The notes under the pieces: generated by a model | What the model was told of the DNA's origin: nothing | Seen by the model: only the letters and a program-made list of their open reading frames with translations | Database searches by the model: none | Translations under genes and position numbers: made by a program | Assembly: GCA_027257055.1 (NCBI GenBank) | Contig: JAPVLO010000322.1 | Span: forward strand, 2,046,001 to 2,110,000 | DNA from: Cephalopachus bancanus | Lineage: Eukaryota > Chordata > Mammalia > Primates > Tarsiidae | Direction of reading: 5' to 3' | DNA length: 64,000 bases | Shown here: positions 1 to 9,755 of the stretch, in pieces | Layout of the letters: every line of letters starts with the position of its first letter | Position numbering within the stretch: position 1 is the stretch's first letter

Positions 1-31
1 CTTTCCTTAGGCTCATCTCTTTCTCTTCCAG

Positions 32-157
32 TCAAAGTCCCGACGCGTCGCACGTTCCTGGACCCCCAAAGCTGCGGGGATCCGCTGCAGGCTGTGCATC
101 TGTTCGCCAAGGAGCTGGATGCGAAAAACGTCACACTGGAGAGGAGCCTTGGAGCAG
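32..157 (+). CDS. EPHA10: EPHA10 exon: juxtamembrane end and start of kinase domain
   Basis: Starts after the acceptor TTCTCTTCCAG and encodes the Eph juxtamembrane to kinase junction, including the segments FLDPQSC and [19 protein letters not shown]. It ends in phase 1 at GCAG, followed by gcaagc, so the donor is GC rather than GT. No GT close by keeps the reading frame into the next exon. Confidence 0.9.
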
Positions 158-3100
158 GCAAGCTGGGCATACAGGGAGCCCTCTCCCCATCCCGAAGCCC
201 CACCTCCACGCAAGTCCCCGCCAATGTCTGAAAGCGCCACCTCCACCCAAGACCACTCCCAAGTCTGGATCTCTGCCTCCACATCAGGCCTGACCTGAAT
301 TCAGAAAGTCCCCGGACAGGCAGAGGGTGGTAGCGTGGTCTGTTGGCTCTGCCTTCCTGCTTGCCTATCCTCAAGGTCACTCTGAGACCTCTCCATTCAG
401 GCTTTTCACGGTTGGTCTCTGCAGACTGCCACTGGCAGTTTAGTCCCAGGCCTTCATGGGGCAGTGGGAAAGGGCCTTGGCAAGGTTGGGGATCAGACAC
501 ACCTGAGTTCTAATCCTGACTGCGTGATCAGGGGCATGACTAGCTCTGCGTAATCAGCTGTGTGATCAGGGCATATTCCACTTCTGCTCAGAGCCTCAGT
601 TTCTCATCTGTGAAATGGGCATGATATCTGCCTCATGGGAGCTGTTATGGGAACTTCACAGCACCCACACAGGGCCTGGTTCATAGTAGGTGCTTGGTCT
701 CTAAGGGTCAGACTTCTGGCCGGGCACAGTGGCTTACACTTGTAATCCCAGTACTTTGGGACGCCAAAGTGGGAGGATTGCTTGAGCCCAGGAATTTGAG
801 GTCAGCTGGGGCAACATAGGTAGATTTTGTCTCTACAAAAAAATTTAAAAATTTGCCAGGCATGGTGGTGCATGCCTGTAGTCCCAGCGACTGTGAGGCC
901 GAGGCAGAAGGATTGCCTGAACCCAGGAGGTCAAGTCTGTGGCGAGCTATGATCGTGCCACTGCACTTGGCCTGGGCGACAGAGTGAGACGCTGACTCAA
1001 ACACACACACACACACACACCCAATAAGGGTCAGTCTTCTGACTGCCTTTTTTCCTGTTCACAAGCCCTTAGCCCCTTATGCTTAGTGTTAGGTTAAAAA
1101 ATATATCCCAGCGGGACTTCCAAAATGTTAGGTCAGATCCACCAGTGTGGGGTTGTGTGTGATCAGTGCCGTGTGAAAGATGCAAAGAATCGCACAGAAG
1201 TTAGATTAGTAAATATAGTTTATTTAGAAAGTAAAAGAGAAAGAGAGATTCACCTCCCAAAGGTAGGGGAGGGGGCCAAGACCAAGAAACATGGTGGCCA
1301 TAGCTCAAAGAGCCATGTAGACACACCAGAGTTTAATGAAGCAATGACAAATGGCAGCTCGAAGTTGAATGCTTTTATTTTATTTTATTTTTTAGTAGAA
1401 GTCTTACTCTGTCACCCAGTCTGGAGTGCAGTAGCACACTCACGGCCACTGCAGCCTTGGCCTGCTGGGCTCAGAGGATCCTTCAGCCTCAGCTTTCCAA
1501 GTAGCTGGAACTATACCTGGCTAATTTTTTTTTTTTTTTTTTTTTTTATTGTAGAGACGAATCTTGCCAAGTTGCCCAGGCTGATCTCAAACTTGTGGGC
1601 TCAGGCTATCCTTGCTTTCACCTCCCAAAGTGCTGGGATTACTGGCATGGGCCACCGCGCCCAGCGAGGTTGAATGCTTTTAAACATTTCCCTTGATGAG
1701 GGCAGGTCATTAAGGTGCTTAGGTGGTGGTCTGTTCCACATCATCACGGAGGGCAGGTAAGCACAGGTAATGAGGTCAGGTGATGGAAGGCAGGCAGATG
1801 GGTGGGTTAGTCACATGACTGCTGCCATGGTGATGGGGTCTGTCTATGTCATGAAGATCACGAAGGGCTGCTTAGGTTAACTTGGGTCTTTTTATAGGTA
1901 GAGGCAAATACTTGAAATTGAAAAGCGAATTAGTACAAAACAAGCTGGGGAGGGAGCTGTAAAGCAATTATCAATAGCTACCTCTGAGAAACTGGTTCTG
2001 TCCTTGGCTAGTAGATTAGAGGGTAAATTAAAGTGAACTGCTAGAGAAACATGACAGATCTAGGCAATGTTAAAATGGCTGCTCATTTGGTATATTAACT
2101 CTATGTTATGTACTTTCACTTAGAAAAGGCAGTCGCTTTCAGCAGGAGCTTGACACTTTCCCTTCACACTGTCTCCAGGCCCACTGGACAGAAGCTGGAA
2201 AATGGGCAGTGTGACAGAACAGATGTCATCATTATCCATCCTGGGTCATACTGGGCTTGATGGCCTTTGACATGCTGGCATATGCAGCATTCTCTCTTTG
2301 AGGCTTGGAAGCCTTCTCTTGAGGCAGGCAGGGAGGAATCCCCATTTCACGGAGAAGGAAACTGAGGTCAAGAGAGGAAGAGAGATGCAGCCTGAGGTCA
2401 TACTGCTGGTACTCAGTTTATCAGGATTTGAACTCAGGAGCTCCGAGTCCCAGGCTGGCATTACCCCATGATCCAGAGGCACTTCCTCTTTGGCTCAGAG
2501 ACCCAGTGTGCCCAGGATGGTGGTCTCCAGGGGGTGTCTGAGATGCTGTTTTCCCACAGGGCGGTTTGGGGAGCTGTGCTGTGGCTGCCTGCAGCTCCCT
2601 GGCCGCCAGGAGCTGCCCGTGGCCGTGCACACACTGAGGGACAGCTCCTCCGACTCACAGAGGCTCAGCTTCCTGGCTGAGGCCCTCACGCTGGGCCAGT
2701 TTGACCATAGTCACATCGTGCGGCTGGAGGGCGTTGTCACCAGAGGTAGGACCCAGTGCTCCACTTGCTGCTGCCTAACCCACAGGTACTGGGCGGGGGA
2801 GGGGAGAGCGGTTAGAGGGAGGGTGACAGGGTGGGAGGTGGGGTGCCCCTGCCTCACCAGGCCCTTCCCTCAGCCACAGAAGGAGGGAGCCCGGCCAGGG
2901 GCCTCAGCTTGCTTTCACTCTCTCCTGGAGTGGCCACTCTGATCTAGAATGATCTTTCTAGATTGTAGAGATACTTGGGGATGAGGGGTAGAGGATCACT
3001 TTGACCTTGAGGGATCTTTCTCAGCAAGCCTGTTGCAACTCCTGACCTCGGCCTTTGTCCTCCTACAAACACCTCCTCTTTTGTCCCTTGGCATAGAGGA

Positions 3101-4390
3101 CCCTGGCCAGGCAGGAGGACGGCAGAATTAGGAAGCTTAGCCCAGTTCTGGCTCTCTAGGCCCAGTCTGGAGCCCTGGTAGGGGAACATGTATGCACACA
3201 GGGTGGAGCAGGCAACTTAGCATGTGTGTGTTCCCATCCCCGGACATAGGAAGCACCTTGATGATTGTCACCGAGTACATGAGCCATGGGGCCCTGGACG
3301 GCTTTCTTAGGGTGAGCAGCCTGGGCCCTGGGGAGCTACTGATGACCAAGTTATTCTGTAAAGTGGGGATCCCTCATTTTTTCTTTGCTGGGGCTTGGAA
3401 TTGGCATCGTTCCCATTGGCCAGGTTGACCTGGTTGTCACAGGGGAAACTGAAGCTCAGAGAGAACTGGGTGACTTCCCTGGTGTCACACGGCCCCAGGG
3501 GATTTGGTTATGCAGCCCTGGCTCTAGTCTCCTCCTTCCACAGCGGCATGAGGGGCAACTGGTGGCTGGGCAGCTGATGGGGTTGCTACCTGGGCTGGCA
3601 TCAGCCATGAAGTATCTTTCGGAGATGGGCTATGTCCACCGGGGCCTGGCGGCCCGCCGCGTGCTGGTCAGCAATGGCCTTGTCTGCAAGATCTCTGGCT
3701 TTGGGCGGGGTCCTCGAGACCGAGCAGAGGCTGTCTACACCACCATGGTGAGGGTTCCCTTCCTCAGCCAGGCCTGCCAGCTCCTTCTGCCTCCTCGAAA
3801 GCTGCCCTGGAGCGCCCGTCTCCCCGCTTCCACTCCCTTCCCTGCTGTGTCATGCCCTCACCCTGCCCCGTCACTCATTTGGTCCCGAATAAATGCCAGA
3901 GTGGATACCACCTTGTGGTTGGCTTGTGTCCTTCCCCAGATGTGAAGCTGGAAGTGGGAGGTTGTCTGGAGGATGACAGGCGGGCCTGGATCTGGGGCTC
4001 AGTGGGATGGGAAAACCTGTTCTTACTTGGCCCTGAGCTGCCCACCTACCCACAGAGTGGCCGGAGCCCAGCGCTGTGGGCCGCCCCTGAGACGCTTCAG
4101 TTTGGCCACTTCAGCTCTGCCAGTGACGTGTGGAGCTTTGGTATCGTCATGTGGGAGGTGATGGCCTTTGGGGAGCGGCCCTATTGGGACATGTCTGGCC
4201 AAGACGTGAGTGACCTTTGGCTTCAGCCTCTTACCTTCTAATCCTCTACCCTCGAACTTCAGGCCCCAGTTCCCTGACCTCTGCCCATTGACCCTTGACC
4301 TCCTTACTCCAGGCCCCTCTTCTTCTCTGTCTACTTGCTTCTGGTTCCACCTGGCCACTGTCTGAGTCCTCCTTGTGATGGTGTGTATGT

Positions 4391-4424
<34 letters not shown>

Positions 4425-5692
4425 TGTGTGTGTGTCTGTGGTATATGTGGTGTGCATGTGTATATGTATTGAGGGGACCCAAAGCCTCCTGTCTGCTCCT
4501 TACCCTGTGGCCCAGGTGATCAAGGCTGTGGAAGATGGCTTCCGGCTGCCGCCCCCCAGGAACTGTCCCACCCCCCTGCACCGACTAATGCTTGACTGCT
4601 GGCAGAAGGATCCAGGCGAACGGCCCAGGTTCTCCCAGATCCACAGCATCCTGAGCAAGATGGTTCAGGACCCAGAGCCCCCGAAGTGTGCCACAACTAC
4701 CTGTCCCAGGTACATTCCCATCTATGCCCAGCTTCTCACCTGTCCGTTGATGACCTCCCCATTTGTCCCAGTTGGACGCATCCTGCTCAGGTCCAATCGC
4801 TCACCCAGTTTCCCAGATAGCACATCCCTCTTCACATTCAGCCTAGTCACCTCTGCTTGTCCTGGATTTTGCCCCACAGATCCTGGGTACCACGACCACT
4901 GCTGGATATATATACTTAGTAACAGTCCTAACAAATTCGTAGTTCCAGCAAATCAAACAAGTAAAATTAACGAGTTGCTTTAAATATGGGTTATCTTCCA
5001 ACCTGTACTAGGTATGTCTAGCTATTCCCAGTACCTTTAACCGGCTCTGTTCTTTACCTGTCCGGGTATCTTGAAACCCTGGCCTGTTCTGGGAATACAC
5101 AGGCCCATGAGAGCTAGGTCCAGGCCTCCCCTCCTCCTGTCCTTCCTCAGCTGGCCTTTCCCCGGGGAGCACCAGGTCTGTGCCCCAGATCCCAGATGTC
5201 GGTTGACCACAGATCCTCTGACCCCCAGACCTCCCACCCCACTGGCGGATCGTGCCTTCTCTACCTTTCCCTCCTTTGGCTCTGTGGGTGCGTGGCTGGA
5301 GGCTCTGGACCTGTGCCGCTACAAGGACAGCTTCGCAGCAGCTGGCTACAGGAGCCTGGAGGCTGTGGCCGAGATGACTGCCCAGTGAGTCAAAGGAACC
5401 AAAGTCCAGGCTGGGACTTGGGATCCCAGGGGCCCTGCCTGCCTATATGGGAAGCCCCAGTCTGTCCTGATTTTGAGCCATTCCCTGTCCAGAGAAGGGG
5501 AGGGAGAGCAGGAGGCCTTTGTGGGAGGGGCGGAAGATGGGGTTGAGCCAGCTGGGTGTGACCAGCCCTTGTTCCAGGGACCTGGTGAGCCTGGGCATCT
5601 CTTCGGCTGAACATCGGGAAGCCCTCCTCAGTGGAATCAGCGCCCTGCAGGCACGAGTGCTCCAGTTGCAGGGCCAGGGGGTACAGGTGTGA
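32..5692 (+). CDS. EPHA10: EPHA10, ephrin type-A receptor 10, 3' part (pseudokinase + SAM)
   Basis: Last eight coding exons of an Eph receptor, about 396 residues; the ectodomain and membrane segment lie left of the window. Exons: 32-157, 2560-2745, 3250-3311, 3544-3747, 4056-4205, 4516-4709, 5229-5384, 5578-5692. Phases agree at every junction and the frame ends in TGA at 5690-5692. Order: juxtamembrane end, degenerate glycine loop (LGAGRFGEL), kinase N-lobe, C-lobe, SAM domain, C-terminus VQV. The kinase is inactive by sequence: the VAIK lysine is His (VAVH, 2619-2630), HRD is HRG (3637-3645) and DFG is GFG (3697-3705). These losses identify EPHA10 rather than a catalytic EphA. Known role: plasma-membrane binder of ephrin-A ligands that signals without its own kinase activity. 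All introns are GT-AG except the first, which appears to be GC-AG. Incomplete only because of the window edge. Confidence 0.95.
470..700 (+). repeat. MIR SINE
   Basis: Shows the MIR series: TAATCCTGACTGC, a GTGTGATCAGGGCA block, CCTCAGTTTCTCATCTGTGAAATGGG, then a tail with CACAGGGCCTGGTTCATAGTAGGTGCT. Lies in an EPHA10 intron. Confidence 0.8.
718..1020 (+). repeat. Alu (AluJ-like) with CA-rich tail
   Basis: Starts GGCCGGGCACAGTGG, dimeric, ends in a (CA)n run rather than poly-A. A target-site duplication brackets it: AAGGGTCAGACTTCT before and AAGGGTCAGTCTTCT after. Confidence 0.9.
1124..2168 (-). mobile_element. Old endogenous retrovirus LTR, interrupted by an Alu
   Basis: Read on the minus strand, the element begins TGTGAAGGGAAAGTG near 2168 and ends in CA at about 1124. 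It carries a TATA-like CTATAAAAAG (about 1894-1903) and an AATAAA in the right order. Just past the 3' edge (1096-1123) is a stretch shaped like a retroviral primer-binding site (TTTTGGAAGTCCCGCTGGGA). This looks like a single LTR with a sliver of internal leader and no gag, pol or env. The Alu at 1377-1665 was inserted later. Family not assigned; ends approximate. Confidence 0.55.
1377..1665 (-). repeat. Alu, inserted in the LTR
   Basis: Reverse-oriented dimer with poly-T start. Target-site duplication GTTGAATGCTTTTA is seen at 1364-1377 and 1669-1682. Confidence 0.92.
2560..2745 (+). CDS. EPHA10: EPHA10 exon: kinase N-lobe with VAVH in place of VAIK
   Basis: Acceptor TTCCCACAG, donor gtagga. 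Encodes the rest of the glycine loop (GRFGEL), strand 3 with VAVH (the ATP-anchoring lysine is His at 2628-2630), helix C with its Glu kept in the segment [13 protein letters not shown], and [11 protein letters not shown]. Confidence 0.95.
3250..3311 (+). CDS. EPHA10: EPHA10 exon: hinge region of kinase domain
   Basis: Short 62-base exon between acceptor GGACATAG and donor gtgagc. Encodes the Eph hinge: [20 protein letters not shown], where TEYM matches the hinge of active Eph kinases. Ends in phase 0. Confidence 0.93.
3544..3747 (+). CDS. EPHA10: EPHA10 exon: catalytic-loop and activation-segment region, HRG and GFG
   Basis: 204 bases, 68 codons, phase 0 at both ends. Encodes helix E ([17 protein letters not shown]) with the catalytic Asp replaced by Gly, then ISGFGRG in place of the DFG motif, and the tyrosine-containing AVYTTM at the activation segment. 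The metal- and phosphate-binding residues are therefore missing. Confidence 0.95.
4056..4205 (+). CDS. EPHA10: EPHA10 exon: APE motif and C-lobe core
   Basis: Fifty codons, phase 0. Encodes [24 protein letters not shown].. in pieces typical of Eph C-lobes: the APE motif is intact (AAPE) and the DVWSFG helix-F motif is kept, as is [12 protein letters not shown]. Only the catalytic machinery is lost; the structural core is kept. Confidence 0.95.
4378..4460. repeat. (GT)n microsatellite
   Basis: About 80 bases of near-pure GT with a few TCTGTG and TATGTG interruptions, 56 bases upstream of the EPHA10 exon at 4516. Confidence 0.95.
4516..4709 (+). CDS. EPHA10: EPHA10 exon: end of kinase C-lobe
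   Basis: Encodes [17 protein letters not shown], then the conserved [19 protein letters not shown] that closes Eph kinase domains, then the linker toward SAM. Acceptor GGCCCAG, donor gtacat, ends in phase 2. Confidence 0.95.
5229..5384 (+). CDS. EPHA10: EPHA10 exon: linker and first part of SAM domain
   Basis: Acceptor ACCCCCAG. After a linker ([11 protein letters not shown]) comes the SAM start: [20 protein letters not shown], then [13 protein letters not shown]. Donor gtgagt, phase 2. Confidence 0.94.
5578..5692 (+). CDS. EPHA10: EPHA10 last coding exon: end of SAM domain, C-terminus VQV
   Basis: Acceptor GTTCCAG. Encodes [20 protein letters not shown], a SAM C-terminal helix, then a leucine- and glutamine-rich tail ending GVQV and TGA. 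The last residues V-Q-V fit a hydrophobic class II PDZ ligand, as in other Eph receptors (inference). Confidence 0.95.
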
Positions 5693-6777
5693 GCAGGCCT
5701 GCTCTTGCAAGGCAGGACTCCAGTGGGGGTCCAGACCCCCAGCCCTGCCCAAGGACCCTGACCAGCCATGCTCCACTTGTGAAGGAGTGAATGCTCTTCC
5801 TCTTCATGGACCCAGAGCTGGTTTAGGGCCACAGCCTTCCCCACTTCTACTGTCTGTTCCTCTTATTTTCTCCAGTCTGAACATCTTGGCTGACTCAGCA
5901 CCCCTGAAAAGGGGTTCAAATCCCTAGGGAGTTCCCCTGAGATTTGATGTGAGGAAGTTCAGAACCTCAGAGAGAGCTGGGGCAGGGATGGGAGGGAAGA
6001 CAGTCCATTATATCACTCTGGCTAATGCCCTATGTCTTCCACACCCACTGGGGGTTGAGGCCCACCCCAATGGGCATCACCTTTTCCCATAGACCCAGTG
6101 GCCAGTGAGTCCCTGAGGGGCTTCCACTCGACCTGGCAATGACCACAGTTCCTGGAAACCCAGCTTGGAGGGCTGAGCTGGAGGGTCCTCAGCTCCCTGT
6201 GCCTTGGCAGGGACCAGTCTGGACATTGGCCAAGGCCCAGGCAGGCAGAGGTCCCCCAGGACCCCAGATTCAGGAGCTGATTTCTGCTACCCCCTGCTTT
6301 GGGCTGACAGTTAAGAGTGAGGGCCCCACTAGGCCCTCATTTGCATTCCTTTTATGAACTCAATGGCTGGGACCTCTGGGAAGAGCATGAAAGGACATGT
6401 CTTCTCCCCAGGGACCCCAGAACTGTGCTCTCTAGCCTTGGGGGAGGGGGAAGAGGAGACTCTCAGAGGTGGGTCTTCTATTTCCAACAGCCTGGTGTAA
6501 ACTCAGTGTATGGACAGGAACAACTGAGACCCAGCGAGGAGTCAGGGCCTGAGCTGGGGTCAGAACCCCACCCAAGGATGAGACTAGCTCTGGAGAGAGA
6601 GTTCTTGTCCTGTCCTGTGGCACCAACACTCTTTCCTGTGCTGTCCAGGGGATACTCTAGAGGGGACTCCCTGCCCCAGGGTACCACTCATCGCCCCATG
6701 GAGCTCCCCAGACAGAAATGGTTGTGCTGAGCTGACTCCGGAATTTCTTGTCCACAAGGGCCCCTGAAAGATGGTTT

Positions 6778-7085
6778 TCTTTTTCTTTTCTTTTTGTTTT
6801 TTGTTTTTTGAGTCGGAATCTCACTCTGTTGCCCAGACTGGAGTGCAGTGGCATGCTCCCGGCCACCGCAGCCTTGACCTGCTGGGCTCCAGCTATCCTT
6901 CCGCCTCAGCCTTCCAAGTAGCTGGAACTACAGGCGCGCGCTACCACCCCTAATTTTTTCTGATTTATTGTAGAGATGAGGTTTGGCCAAGTTGCCCAGG
7001 TGGGTCTCGAACCCATGGGCTCAGGCAGTCCCCTCACCTCAGCCTCCCAAAGCGCGGGATTGCAGGCTGTGCCACCGAGCCTGGC
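6778..7085 (-). repeat. Alu in EPHA10 3' UTR
   Basis: Reverse-oriented Alu; flanked by near-identical AAGATGGTTTTCT and AAGATGGCTTTCA. Confidence 0.92.
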
Positions 7086-8281
7086 TGGAAGATGGCTTTC
7101 ATAAGACAGCAGGAAGGCACTGAATCTGTATAGGGCCACAGGGGCTGAGTTTGTCTAGGCCACCACTGACATATGCCTGCTCTGCTCAGCTGTGTGTAGA
7201 GTGGTGGGGAAGGATGGGCAGGTGGGAAGGAGGAGACGAGGGTTAGGTGAAAGAGGTGAACAAGACACATAGCTTGGAGAGGGCTGGGGAGCTCAGACTG
7301 GATGGGAAAATGAGCTCAGGTACCAAGAAGTAGTTCAAAGGTACCTTCCAGCAATGCCTAGGGTCCCCCAGGGGCCTTGGGGTCAGTGGGGGGGTAGACT
7401 GGTGAGGGAGATGGCACTCTCTTGAAGTGTGTGCCTAGAGGCATGCCCGGAAAGGCTTCTCAGTGAGGTGGAAGTAGAGCATGGCCTTGCAGGTGAGAGG
7501 GGAGGTTTTTCCCTTGGGGTAGGTGGAGCTTTCAGCAGGCAAGTTGGCAGGCCTAGGACAAGAGGAGTCCAAGCAGAGGGCTAGCAAGAGAAAGAGCCCA
7601 GAGGCTAGCAGGCACAGCACATCTGTGTGGAGCACCTTGTCGTAGTGGCCGGTGACTCACAGCAGTGCCTTTGGCCTCACCCTGCCAGCAGAAGCCCCTT
7701 TCTCTTTGGAGTCTCCCCCTGCTTACCCCTCTCCTGGGTACCTGTCCCAGCTCAGTGACCCTGGGGCTCCTGGGGAGACCAAGGTACTGCTATAACCTCT
7801 GACAGGGCTGGGGGGTCCCTGCCAGGTACCCCCAGGCTCTACCTCCCCACCCCTACTGGGAACAGCTTCCGTTCTTGCGTGGACATAGCCTCATTCTCCA
7901 GCCACATCAGTCATTCTCTTCAGGCCAGAGGCCCCTCCCCTCCAGCCATTCTGCAGAGGGGCCCCTGGCAGTGTTGGCAGGGCTTCGGTGTCCAGGGTAG
8001 ATCTCCCCTCCATTGAGGAGTGCGGTCCCAGAATCCTGATGGGCCCCAGACCTCAGCCCTGCATGGGCGCCAGCATGAGGTGGGGCACTGGCTCTCTGGG
8101 AGCCCTCTACAGATCTATTTTTATATGGAACTTGTTCACTGGACAGACAGAGGTGGCCTGCAACCCCCATCGCCCCCAGTCTGAGCCCACCCAGGGAGGG
8201 AGGGGGCCAGTTGGAGGGGGTTCCTTTGACTAATTCTGGAGATGTTTTTATATTTCTTGGGTTCTCTATGCAGGACAAAGT

Positions 8282-8287
8282 AATAAA
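8282..8287 (+). terminator. EPHA10 polyadenylation signal AATAAA
   Basis: AATAAA followed within 25 bases by a GT-rich stretch (TTGTCTGTGA). The first canonical signal on this strand after the EPHA10 stop that is not inside a repeat. Confidence 0.65.
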
Positions 8288-8843
8288 AACTTGTCTGTGA
8301 TATGGTGCTTCTTTGAATGACAGTTGCTTAACCATTGTGTAGCTTGTGAGAGGGTTTCTGTTCCCTTTCCTCAGGGGCAAGGGGTGTCCAGAGTGTGTGT
8401 GTAGCGGTGAATTCAGTACTGCTCCCGCCATGAAAGATGTCGCAGGACATGACAGGGTAGTATGATCAGGGAATGCACTGGGTGCCCTGGAGTGTAAAGT
8501 AGTTTTGTCACCCCGTCTCAGGAGCAGTACAACAAGGAAGGCATCCTAGAGGTAGCACCTCCTCCCTGAGGGAGACAGTGGATGTCTGGGGGCAGGAGTC
8601 CAGGAAGGGATGTGTTCAGCTTTGGATACACCTGTGAGATGCTTGTGGGATGTGCAGCGGAGATGTCTAGGAGGCAGGCGGATATCTGGGTCTGGAACTT
8701 AGAGCACAGATGTGGGCTAGACAGAGCTTTGGGGTCATCAGACACAGATGGGGGTTGAAGCCATGGTGAGGAGGTCATGTAGCCAGCATGTGGGGAGAGG
8801 GGAGCTCTGGGGAGATGCCAGCATTAGAAAGCAACTGCACAAC

Positions 8844-9165
8844 CATAAATAAAATCATGGAGGCAGCTGGAGACCATTATTCTAAGTGAACTGTCACAGA
8901 AACAAAAAACTGAATATCACATGTTCTCACTCATAAGCGGGTCCTGACCACTGGACAGACGCGTACAAGAGTGGGAACAACAGAAGCTGGACACTGCTAA
9001 GAGAGGGAGGGAGGGAGAAGGGACAAGGGGCACACAACCACACACTGGGTGCCAAGCCCACCGCCAGGAGGAGGGACGGCTCGCTAGAAGCCCAGATCTC
9101 ACCAGCACGCAATCTGCCTATGTAATTAATTCTCACATGTACAACTCTTAAAAATATTTAAAAAG
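8844..9165 (+). mobile_element. L1 3' end fragment
   Basis: Contains the L1 3' signature GAATATCACATGTTCTCACTCATAAG, a purine-rich GAGGGAGGGAGGGAG run and an A-rich terminal stretch. Only the last part of the element is present. Confidence 0.75.
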
Positions 9166-9344
9166 AGGAACCTGGATGAAGGAGAGCAGGAGCCAGAACA
9201 TGAGGTGCTGTGGGAGAGAGAAGCCAGGGAGAAGTCGTCTTTGCATTCCAGGAAGGGAGGAAGCGCAAATTTTGGTGTTAAATATAGAGACAGCAAGTGA
9301 GAAGGGAAGGGTGGCTGTCGGTGTGGATATTTGCGTAGTAATGG

Positions 9345-9755
9345 GAACTGTATTCATTCATTAAGGCTAACGCAGTGCCTCATCCTGAGGGGCTTGCCCC
9401 ACAGGAATGTATTGTCTCACAGCTTTGGAGGCTGGAAGTCCAAGATCAAGGTGCCAGCAGGGTTGGCTGCTTCCGAGAGCCATGAGGGAAGGACCTGCTC
9501 CAGGCCTCTCTCCTTGACTCGTCTGTGCCAGTCTTTATGTTTCTTCTCGTCATCGTCCCTCTATAAGTCCAAATTTCCACTTTACATGGAGACATCATAT
9601 TGGATTGGTCTGTACCAGCCCACCCTAACAGCCTCGTTTTAATTTAATCACTTCTTTAAAGGTCCAGTCTCCAAATACCATCGCATTCTGAGCAACTGGG
9701 ATTAGGACTTCAACACTGGAGTTTGGGAGGGGCACAGTTCAACCTATAAAAGTGA
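9345..9755 (+). repeat. Old interspersed repeat, family not assigned
   Basis: Contains phrases repeated many times in mammalian genomes: GGAGGCTGGAAGTCCAAGATC, a CATATTGGATTGG block, and GGACTTCAACACTGG near the end. I recognise the type but cannot name the family. Confidence 0.6.

Larger units (their letters stand above)
5693..8305 (+). other. EPHA10: EPHA10 3' UTR
   Basis: No coding continuation after the stop. The first good polyadenylation signal in a U-rich setting is AATAAA at 8282-8287, giving a 3' UTR of about 2.6 kb. It contains one reverse-oriented Alu (6778-7085). Exact cleavage is inferred. Confidence 0.65.

Noticed and set aside
4023..4581. His/Thr-repeat proteins on the minus strand
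   Set aside because: Translation of the (GT)n microsatellite.
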